From Albitalea sp966211955 (lineage in GTDB: Bacteria; Pseudomonadota; Gammaproteobacteria; Burkholderiales; Burkholderiaceae_C): a stretch of DNA of 64,000 nt. Numbering within the stretch: the first letter of the stretch is position 1; every line of letters starts with the position of its first letter. The notes under the pieces are model-generated. The model was not told where the DNA came from, did not search any database, and saw nothing but the letters and a program-made list of their open reading frames with translations. Below, piece after piece: positions 18,446-27,066 of the stretch. The stretch spans positions 1 to 64,000 of the forward strand of contig CBIHOF010000014.1 in NCBI GenBank assembly GCA_966211955.1, read 5' to 3'. Made by a program: the position numbers and the translations under genes.

Positions 18446-20227
18446 ATGCCCACCATCGACATCAAGGTTCCGGACATCGGCGACTTCAAGGACGTGGCCA
18501 TCATCGAAGTGCTGGTGAAGCCGGGCGACACGGTGAAGGCGGAGCAGTCGCTCATCACCGTCGAAAGCGACAAGGCGTCGATGGAGATTCCTTCTTCGCA
18601 CGCGGGGGTGGTGAAGGAGGTGAAGGTGAAGTTGGGGGACACCGTCAATGAAGGGACGGTGGTTCTTTCGCTGGAGGTGGAAGGGGCCGGGGCTGCTGCG
18701 CCTGCTCAGGCACCGGCGCCGGCGGCTGTGGCGCCGTCGCCCCCACCCCAACCCTCCCCCAGCGGGGGAGGGAGCGTGGCCGCGCCGCAGGCTGCGAGCT
18801 ATGCGGGTGGTGCCGACCTCGAGTGCGACATGCTCGTGCTCGGCGCCGGCCCTGGTGGCTATTCCGCCGCGTTCCGCGCGGCCGACCTTGGCCTCAAGAC
18901 CGTCCTCGTGGAACGCTTCTCGACGCTTGGTGGCGTGTGCCTGAACGTCGGCTGCATTCCTTCGAAGGCGCTGCTGCACGTCGCCGCCGTGATGGATGAA
19001 GTCAAGCACTTCGACACCTACGGCATCACCTTCGCCGAGCCGCAGGTCGACCTCGACAAGCTCCGCAAGCACAAGGAAAAGGTCATCGGCAAGCTCACCG
19101 GCGGTCTCTCGGCCATGGCCAAGATGCGCAAGGTGACCGTGGTGCAGGGCAACGGCGAGTTCGCCGATCCGCATCACCTCAAGGTCACGATGGCCGATGG
19201 CAAGGTGCAGACCATCAAGTTCTCGCAGGCCATCATCGCCGCGGGCTCCGAGGCGGTGAAGCTGCCGTTCTTCCCCAAGGACGATCCGCGCATCGTCACG
19301 TCCACCGGTGCGCTCGAACTGCGCCAGCGGCCCAAGCGCATGCTGGTGGTGGGCGGCGGCATCATCGGCCTGGAGATGGGCACGGTGTACTCGACGCTCG
19401 GAGCGCGGCTGGACGTGGTCGAAATGCTAGACAGCCTCATGCAGGGCGCTGACCGCGACCTCGTGAAGGTGTGGCAGAAGATGAACACGCCGCGCTTCGA
19501 CAACATCATGCTGAAGACCAAGACGGTGGGTGCTGAAGCCACCGCCGACGGCATCCGCGTGAGCTTCGAAGGCGAGGGCGCGCCCAAGGAACCGGTGCTC
19601 TATGACCTCGTCTTGCAGGCTGTGGGCCGCGTGCCCAACGGCAAGCGCATCGGTGCCGACAAGGCCGGCGTGATCGTGGGCGACCGCGGCTTCATTCCGG
19701 TGGACGTGCAGATGCGCACCAACGTGCCGCACATCTTCGCCATCGGCGACATCGTCGGCCAGCCCATGCTGGCGCACAAGGCAGTGCACGAAGCGCATGT
19801 CGCCGCCGAAGTGGCCGCCGGCCAAAAGGCCGCGTTCGATGCGCGCGTGATCCCGAGCGTGGCCTACACCGACCCCGAAGTGGCGTGGGTGGGCGTGACG
19901 GAAGATGAGGCGAAGGCGCGCGGGTTGAAGGTGAAGAAGGGGCTGTTCCCCTGGAACGCCTCTGGCCGCGCGATTGCCAACGGCCGCGACGAAGGCTTCA
20001 CCAAGCTGCTGTTCGACGAGGACACGCACCGCATCGTCGGCGGCGGGATCGTCGGCACGCATGCGGGCGACATGATCGGCGAGATTGCGCTGGCCATCGA
20101 GATGGGCGCGGACGCGGTGGACATCGGCAAGACCATCCATCCGCATCCGACGCTGGGTGAAAGCATCGGCTTGGCAGCGGAGGCTTTCGAAGGCGCCTGC
20201 ACCGACTTGCCGCCGGTGAAGAAATAA
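18446..20227 (+). CDS. lpdA: Dihydrolipoyl dehydrogenase (E3) with N-terminal lipoyl domain
   Basis: 593 residues, longer than the usual 475 because a lipoyl domain (Lys43 in ESDKASMEIPS) precedes the flavoprotein. The E3 part begins with the FAD motif LVLGAGPGGYSAAFRAADLG, has the redox pair Cys165/Cys170 (GGVCLNVGCIPSKALL), the NAD motif VVGGGIIGLEMG and the C-terminal His-Glu in HPHPTLGE. It reoxidises dihydrolipoamide of E2 with NAD. The linker between lipoyl and FAD domains (about residues 95-115, SPPPQPSPSGGGS) is encoded by a palindromic REP-like sequence. Last gene of the pyruvate dehydrogenase operon; it converges on a TolC gene. Confidence 0.97.
   Translation: MPTIDIKVPDIGDFKDVAIIEVLVKPGDTVKAEQSLITVESDKASMEIPSSHAGVVKEVKVKLGDTVNEGTVVLSLEVEGAGAAAPAQAPAPAAVAPSPPPQPSPSGGGSVAAPQAASYAGGADLECDMLVLGAGPGGYSAAFRAADLGLKTVLVERFSTLGGVCLNVGCIPSKALLHVAAVMDEVKHFDTYGITFAEPQVDLDKLRKHKEKVIGKLTGGLSAMAKMRKVTVVQGNGEFADPHHLKVTMADGKVQTIKFSQAIIAAGSEAVKLPFFPKDDPRIVTSTGALELRQRPKRMLVVGGGIIGLEMGTVYSTLGARLDVVEMLDSLMQGADRDLVKVWQKMNTPRFDNIMLKTKTVGAEATADGIRVSFEGEGAPKEPVLYDLVLQAVGRVPNGKRIGADKAGVIVGDRGFIPVDVQMRTNVPHIFAIGDIVGQPMLAHKAVHEAHVAAEVAAGQKAAFDARVIPSVAYTDPEVAWVGVTEDEAKARGLKVKKGLFPWNASGRAIANGRDEGFTKLLFDEDTHRIVGGGIVGTHAGDMIGEIALAIEMGADAVDIGKTIHPHPTLGESIGLAAEAFEGACTDLPPVKK
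18738..18774. repeat. REP-like palindrome inside the lpdA linker
   Basis: A perfect 9-bp stem, CCCTCCCCC (18752-18760) and GGGGGAGGG (18764-18772) around a 3-nt loop, is preceded by the CCCCCACCCCAA flank typical of a family of intergenic palindromes in high-GC bacteria. In other frames such elements give the familiar PHPNPPPAGEG-like peptide. Here it lies within coding sequence and is read as SPPPQPSPSGGGS, a flexible linker. A related hairpin occurs at 49314-49338. Confidence 0.7.
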
Positions 20228-20270
20228 GCGCTTCGGCGAATTCGCGGCGATTCGTGGCCGAGATTCGCAG

Positions 20271-21848
20271 TCAGGACGGCTTCGAGACCTTCCTGGTCTT
20301 CTTGACGGCAGGCGCAGACGCAGCCGGCACGGGCGCCACGGCCTTCACCTCAGGCGCCGGCGCCGGAACCACAGCCTTGGGCGCTGCAACCGGTGGCGCC
20401 ACCGACGCCGCAATCTGACGAGCGCGCTCATCAAGCGCCGACAGGTCGGTGGCCCGCACTTCGGCGCTCAAGATCGGGCAGCGCCCGGGTGCATCGGCGC
20501 CCACGTCCCAACCAGCAGCATCCACGGCCGATGAGTCGACGCGCGCCACGCCCAACTGCGTCGTGAGCTGGTTCATGGCCGCATGCGTGCGGGCATAGGC
20601 GACGCCCAGGTCGAACTCGGCGTTCGCATAGGCGCGCTTGGCGGTGTAGACCTCATTCTCGGCATTCAGCAGGTCGAGCAGGCTTCGCTGGCCAATGTCG
20701 AATTGCTGCCGGTACGCATCGCGCGCCTTCTCGATCGCGAGCGTGTTGCGATCGAGCATGACGAGCTGGTCGACCAGCTTGCGGGTGTCGTTGAAGGCGA
20801 TGGACGCCGTCTGGCGTGTGTCGCGGCAGGCCTTGTCGCGCTGGTCCACGGCCTGGTTCACGATGTTCAGTTGCTGGCGCACGCGGGCCTGGTCGGCGCC
20901 GCCATTGAAGAGGTTCCAGTTCAGCGTGACTTCAGCCGTGCTGTCGCGCCGCTGGTCGCGCACGCCGTCGAAGTTGGTGCCGCCCCCCGATCGCACGCGT
21001 GCCTCGACACGCGGCTGGAACGCCGAGCGGCGTGTGTCGGCGCTTGCGCGCGCGGCGCGCAGCGCCTCGATGCTCGCGCTCACCGCGGGGCTTTGGTGGA
21101 TGGCAGCATTCATCACCTCGTCGGGCGTTGCAGGCAGTGCGCCCTTCAACGGCACCAGCGCGGGCAGCTGCGCCGGGGGCGCTTCGCCCACCACGCGCTC
21201 GTAGCGCGCCGTCACGTCGTGCAAGTTGGCCACCTCGGTGCTGAGGTTGGATTCAGCCAGCGCCAGGCGCGCATTCGCCTGTTCCAGGTCCACGCCGCGA
21301 CCCACGCCGGCCTTGAAGCGCGACTGGATCTGGATGGACGCGTACTTGTGCTGCACGTAGTTGTCTTCGGCCAGCTGCACCAAACGACGAAAGCGCTGCA
21401 CGTCGTAGTAGGCGCGCGCGGCTTCCAGCGCGGTCTGCTCGGTGGCATCCAGCAATTCAAAATAACGGGCGAGCCGCTCATGGCCCACGCGCTCGACGTC
21501 GCGCCTGGTGCCCAGGCCGTCCCACAGCAGCTGCGTGAGCGTGAGCGAGGCACCTGCGCGGCTGAGCGACTGGGCCTCGGGGCTGCGCGAGGTGATCTTG
21601 TCGCTGTCGTGACCGACGGTGGCATTCACGTCGACGCGCGGGAAGTAGGCAGCGCGGGCCACGTCCACCGCGTCGATGGACGCCCGGTAGGCGTTGAAGC
21701 GCAGGGACACTTCGGGGTTGGTCAGCACGGCCCGTTCGACGGCGGCGCGCAGCGGATCGGTGCTCTTGGGCGACGTCTGCGCCACCGCTTGCATGGTCAA
21801 GGGCAGAAGGGCGATCGCGGAGACCAGGGCCAATGTCTTGAATTGCAT
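20271..21848 (-). CDS. TolC-family outer membrane efflux/secretion protein
   Basis: About 525 residues. Signal peptide MQFKTLALVSAIALLPLTMQ, then an outer-membrane efflux protein with two similar halves of long helices (for example AVERAVLTNPEVSLRFNAYR and AIHQSPAVSASIEALRAARA). A Pro/Ala-rich C-terminal tail contains PVAAPKAVVPAPAPEVK. It forms the trimeric outer-membrane duct of type I secretion or tripartite pumps. It is divergent from lapG-lapD, whose systems normally include a type I exporter with a TolC partner (LapE), so it may serve an adhesin; the inner-membrane parts are not in the window. There is no clear ribosome binding site at 21848; a start at 21911 would put 21 residues before the signal peptide. 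Confidence 0.88.
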   Translation of the reverse strand: MQFKTLALVSAIALLPLTMQAVAQTSPKSTDPLRAAVERAVLTNPEVSLRFNAYRASIDAVDVARAAYFPRVDVNATVGHDSDKITSRSPEAQSLSRAGASLTLTQLLWDGLGTRRDVERVGHERLARYFELLDATEQTALEAARAYYDVQRFRRLVQLAEDNYVQHKYASIQIQSRFKAGVGRGVDLEQANARLALAESNLSTEVANLHDVTARYERVVGEAPPAQLPALVPLKGALPATPDEVMNAAIHQSPAVSASIEALRAARASADTRRSAFQPRVEARVRSGGGTNFDGVRDQRRDSTAEVTLNWNLFNGGADQARVRQQLNIVNQAVDQRDKACRDTRQTASIAFNDTRKLVDQLVMLDRNTLAIEKARDAYRQQFDIGQRSLLDLLNAENEVYTAKRAYANAEFDLGVAYARTHAAMNQLTTQLGVARVDSSAVDAAGWDVGADAPGRCPILSAEVRATDLSALDERARQIAASVAPPVAAPKAVVPAPAPEVKAVAPVPAASAPAVKKTRKVSKPS

Positions 21849-22165
21849 GGAGGATGTCTTGGTCGGTGAGTCGGCGGTTACGTACTGAACGACGCAGTGG
21901 CTGCCAAACATCCGACACTCGGTCCTTTATCGGGCAATGGGCGCGAGTGTATGCGTGCTCACATACATCCGACCCCTGCGTCTGGGCGCTTGAGACGGGA
22001 TTTCCCCGGGTTGCGTGTGCCAGTTCACGGAGTTGAAACAATCGCTTTCAGACAGTGCAGCATCCGAGCCACCACGCCTGTGACGCATGTCACGCGCACG
22101 GCCGATGCGAAACCACTCAAGTTGCCTGCGCGCGCGACGACAACGAGACGACGAAGCCCGAAACC
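21849..22165. other. Divergent intergenic region, tolC-like/lapG
   Basis: No convincing gene. The region must hold promoters for both directions. One short palindrome, TGTATG-N8-CATACA, is at 21948-21967, roughly 100 nt upstream of the tolC-like start and 200 nt upstream of lapG. Part of it (22055-22165) is open in the lapG frame and could be an N-terminal extension starting with a GTG at 22055, but the encoded residues look non-native. Confidence 0.4.
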
Positions 22166-22924
22166 GTGACCGACGCTCTCCTTCCACTGGCCGCACTGCC
22201 GCGAACCGAACGAGCCTTGCCGCGTGCCGCGCTCGCGGTGCACGCGCGCGCGGCTCGCGCATGGTTGGCATGCCAACCGTGGGTGCAGCGGGTGCTGGTG
22301 CTGGGCTTTCTCTTCACCTGCTTCCACCCGCTCGCCTGGGACGCCGAACGCATGCTGGCCGCGGCCCAGAAGCAGGGCCCGCGCGCGCTGGCCGGCGCGA
22401 AGGCGCTGCAGGCGGTGATGCACTCGGCCATCGACCTGGACGACATCGGAAAACTCGATGCGCTCAACCAGTTCTTCAATCGCCGAATCCAGTCGCGCGA
22501 GGACATCGACGTGTGGGGCCAGGTCGACTACTGGGCGAGCCCGATGGAGATGATGGACAAGGGCGCGGGCGACTGCGAGGACTTCGCCATCGCCAAGTAT
22601 TTCAGTCTCGTCGCCCTGGGCATGCCCATCCAGAAGCTGCGGCTCGTGTATGTTCGGGCGCAGATCGGCGGGCCTGGCGGCGCGGTGCAGGCGCACATGG
22701 TGCTCGCCTACTATTCAGCCCCCAACGCAGAGCCCTTGATCCTCGACAGCCTCATCACCGATGTGCGTCCGGCCTCGCGCCGGCCCGATCTCGCGCCGGT
22801 GTTCAGCTTCAACAGCGAAGGCCTGTGGCAGGGCGTGGGCTCGCAGACCGCGGGGGATCCGGCGGCGCGGCTGTCGCGCTGGCGCGAGGTGCTCGTGAAG
22901 GCACGGGCCGAAGGATTCCAATGA
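22166..22924 (+). CDS. lapG: LapG-type periplasmic transglutaminase-like cysteine protease
   Basis: 252 residues of the bacterial transglutaminase-like cysteine proteinase family (BTLCP/DUF920). Catalytic triad visible as Cys137 (KGAGDCEDFAIAKY), His177 (QAHMVLAYY) and Asp194 (PLILDSL). An N-terminal hydrophobic stretch (VLVLGFLFTCFHPLAW) exports or anchors it. In Pseudomonas, LapG cleaves a giant adhesin to release biofilm cells when c-di-GMP is low and is sequestered by LapD when it is high; lapD follows 26 nt downstream here. The adhesin is not in the window. Start uncertain between GTG 22166 and GTG 22055. Confidence 0.88.
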   Translation: MTDALLPLAALPRTERALPRAALAVHARAARAWLACQPWVQRVLVLGFLFTCFHPLAWDAERMLAAAQKQGPRALAGAKALQAVMHSAIDLDDIGKLDALNQFFNRRIQSREDIDVWGQVDYWASPMEMMDKGAGDCEDFAIAKYFSLVALGMPIQKLRLVYVRAQIGGPGGAVQAHMVLAYYSAPNAEPLILDSLITDVRPASRRPDLAPVFSFNSEGLWQGVGSQTAGDPAARLSRWREVLVKARAEGFQ

Positions 22925-22950
22925 AGAAGTCCCATGAATGAAGGTGTGAC

Positions 22951-24888
22951 ATGTCGCTGATCCGCCAGATCTGGCTGCTGCTCGTGGGCGCCTTGCTGCT
23001 CGCCTTCTTCGGCAGCGTGGGCGTGGTCATCGCGTCGGCTCGCGACACGCTGCAGACGCAGCTGCGCCTGAAGAACAGCGACAACGCCGCCTCCCTCGCA
23101 CTCGCGCTGTCGCAGCAAAAGGGCGACCCGCAGCTCATGGAGCTGCTCATGTCGGCGCAGTTCGACACCGGCTTCTACCGGCAGATCCGGCTCGTCGGCG
23201 CCGATGGGCGCGTGGCCTTCTCGCGCGAGCAGAATCTCTCGCCGTCCAAGGCACCGGGCTGGTTCGTGTCGCTCGTGCCCATCGAATCGACGCCCGGCGT
23301 GGCGCAGGTGAGCGATGGCTGGCGCGCGCTCGGCTCGGTGCAGGTGGTGAGCCAGACCGCCTTTGCACACGACGACCTGTGGCTGGGCGGACTGCGCTCG
23401 GCCTTCGCGCTTGCGGTGGTCGCGGCGCTGGCGGCGCTGATCGCGCGTGCCGTGGTGGAGCGCATCCGCCGGCCGCTGAATGCTGCCGTGGCGCAGGCGC
23501 ATTCGCTGGTCAACGGTGAGTTCGTGACAGTGCCGCAGCCACGCGTGCCAGAGCTGGCTCGGCTCACCGAGGCCATGAACACCATGGTCGCGCGGCTGAA
23601 GCTGATCTTCGAGGCGCAGTCCACGCAGGTCGAGACGCTGCGCCGCGAAGCACATTCGGACGCGCTCACCGGGCTTTCCAACCGCAAGCACTTCATGGCG
23701 CAGCTGGGTGCGTCGCTCCAAGGGGAGGACGTGGCCCCGCGCAGCGGCCTCGTGCTCTTGCGCGTGCTCGATCTGGCTGGCGTCAATCGCAGCCTCGGCC
23801 ACGCGGCCACCGACCGCATGATCACCGCGGTCGCGCAGGCGCTGCAGGAGTACACGCAGCGGGTGAAAGGCTGCCACCTGGGCCGGCTGAACGGCTCCGA
23901 CTTCGCGCTGTGCCTGCCGGTGGGCGGCGTAGCGCTGGAGACCGCGCAGGCGGTGACGCAAGCGCTCTCGATGGCGCTGCCCGCCTTTGGCTCCGGCATC
24001 GCCGTGGCGGTGGGCGCCGTGGAGATGCGCCGCGACACGCCGGTGGGCCAGGTGATGGGCGCGGCCGATGCGGCGCTCGCGCGTGCCGAAAGCCGCGGCG
24101 AGTTCGCGGTGGAGCTGGGCGAGACCGGTGAGCCGGCCTCGGCCGACACCTCCACGCTCGGCGAAAACACCTGGCGCCGCCGCATCACCGACGCGCTTGC
24201 TCACGGCCGCTTGAAGCTCGTGCGCTTCCCGGTCCTGTCGGCCAGCAATGACTTGCTGCATCTCGAATGCCCGCTGCGCATCCAGCTCGATCCGGAAGGT
24301 GGTTTCGAGACCGCGGCGCTGTGGCTGCCGCTCGCCCTGCGCGGCAAGCTCACGGCGGCAGTGGACGAGCGCGCCGTGGAACTGGCGCTGGAAGGCATCG
24401 AGACCGACGGCCTGCCGCGCTGCGTCAACGTCTCGAGCGCATCGCTTGCGGACAGCGCCTTTGCGTCACGCTTGCGCGCGCGCATGCTCGACGCGCCGCA
24501 GCACGCACGCTTCCTTTGGCTGGAGGTGCCGGAGACGGCGGCGGTGGAGCAGTTCCAGCAGGTGCAGGAGCTCGCGCGCCAGCTGCGCCCGACCGGTGTG
24601 CGCGTGGGCCTGGAGCATGCGGGCGAACGGCTCGCGCGCATCGAGCGCTTGTTCGAGGCGGGGCTCGACTACGTCAAGCTCGATGCGAGCGTGGTCCACG
24701 GCGTGGCCGGCGACGACGGCCGCATCAACTACCTCAAGAGCCTCATTGCGATGCTGCACGGCTTGTCGATGAAGGCCATCGCCGAAGGCGTGAACAACGC
24801 GGAGGATGCGCAGGCCTTGTGGCGCATCGGTGCCGATGCGGTCACCGGGCCCTGGGCCAGCGAGCAGCGGCGGGATCTGCTGGCTTGA
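22951..24888 (+). CDS. lapD: LapD-type c-di-GMP receptor with degenerate GGDEF and EAL domains
   Basis: 645-residue inner-membrane receptor. Transmembrane helix 1 (IWLLLVGALLLAFFGSVGVV), a LapD/MoxY-type periplasmic domain (about 30-145), transmembrane helix 2 (about 150-170), HAMP, GGDEF and EAL follow. The GGDEF signature is NGSDF (314-318) and the canonical EAL triplet is replaced in HLECPLRIQLD, so neither synthesis nor hydrolysis is expected. This matches LapD, which binds c-di-GMP through the EAL domain and holds LapG in the periplasm. LVAGDDGRINYLKS-type C-terminal EAL elements remain recognisable. It is co-transcribed with lapG. Confidence 0.9.
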   Translation: MSLIRQIWLLLVGALLLAFFGSVGVVIASARDTLQTQLRLKNSDNAASLALALSQQKGDPQLMELLMSAQFDTGFYRQIRLVGADGRVAFSREQNLSPSKAPGWFVSLVPIESTPGVAQVSDGWRALGSVQVVSQTAFAHDDLWLGGLRSAFALAVVAALAALIARAVVERIRRPLNAAVAQAHSLVNGEFVTVPQPRVPELARLTEAMNTMVARLKLIFEAQSTQVETLRREAHSDALTGLSNRKHFMAQLGASLQGEDVAPRSGLVLLRVLDLAGVNRSLGHAATDRMITAVAQALQEYTQRVKGCHLGRLNGSDFALCLPVGGVALETAQAVTQALSMALPAFGSGIAVAVGAVEMRRDTPVGQVMGAADAALARAESRGEFAVELGETGEPASADTSTLGENTWRRRITDALAHGRLKLVRFPVLSASNDLLHLECPLRIQLDPEGGFETAALWLPLALRGKLTAAVDERAVELALEGIETDGLPRCVNVSSASLADSAFASRLRARMLDAPQHARFLWLEVPETAAVEQFQQVQELARQLRPTGVRVGLEHAGERLARIERLFEAGLDYVKLDASVVHGVAGDDGRINYLKSLIAMLHGLSMKAIAEGVNNAEDAQALWRIGADAVTGPWASEQRRDLLA

Positions 24889-24904
24889 AGCGCGCCAGGC
24901 TGCG

Positions 24905-26509
<1,605 letters not shown>

Positions 26510-26512
26510 GGC

Positions 26513-26968
26513 TCAGATGCCCTGTCGCGGCGGCAAGGTCACCACCGTCAGCCAGAACTGCTCGATGGCCTGGACGATGCGGGTGAACTGCAGGAAGTCC
26601 ACCGGCTTGGTGACATAGCAATTGGCCTGCAGGTTGTAGGCGCGGATCACGTCTTCTTCGGCCTGCGAGGTCGTGAGAACCACGACCGGAATCGTCTTGA
26701 GCGACGGGTCGGATTTGATCGCCGCGAGCACCTCCCGGCCGTCCTTCTTCGGCAGGTTCAGGTCCAGCAGGATGAGGTCGGGTCGCACGGAGTCCTCGTG
26801 GGGCGGACGCCGGTTCAGGTAGTCGAGCGCCGCGACGCCGTCGCTCACCACGTTGAACTCGTTCCAGATCTTGCCGCCCTTGAGCGCTTCCTGCGTCAAG
26901 CGGACGTCGCCGGGGTTGTCCTCGACCATGAGGATCTCGATCGGCCTGAGCGTCCGCAAGACAGTCAT
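26513..26968 (-). CDS. Single-domain (CheY/Rcp1-like) response regulator
   Basis: 151 residues forming only a receiver domain: acidic residues VEDN (16-18), phospho-acceptor Asp69 (LILLDLNLPKKDGREVL), the conserved Thr in VVVLTTSQAEED and Lys in YVTKPVDF. The insert RRPPHEDSVRPD before the Asp strand is typical of Rcp1-like regulators associated with phytochrome-type kinases. The chosen ATG at 26968 has a GGGAGG ribosome binding site 5-6 nt upstream; a longer in-frame extension to 27148 is rejected. Probably a shuttle between the hybrid kinases on either side. Confidence 0.92.
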   Translation of the reverse strand: MTVLRTLRPIEILMVEDNPGDVRLTQEALKGGKIWNEFNVVSDGVAALDYLNRRPPHEDSVRPDLILLDLNLPKKDGREVLAAIKSDPSLKTIPVVVLTTSQAEEDVIRAYNLQANCYVTKPVDFLQFTRIVQAIEQFWLTVVTLPPRQGI

Positions 26969-27066
26969 CTTCGCCCTCCCGGCTTTGGGGGTCCACGCGC
27001 GCTGCCCACTATAGACCTGATGCTCATGCACCAACAGCAGGCTTTCCCGAGCCGCCGAGGTGGCAT

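Noticed and set aside
20232..20261. Imperfect hairpin between lpdA and the tolC-like gene
   Set aside because: Stem has bulges and no T tract; too weak to annotate as a terminator although the convergent position is suggestive.
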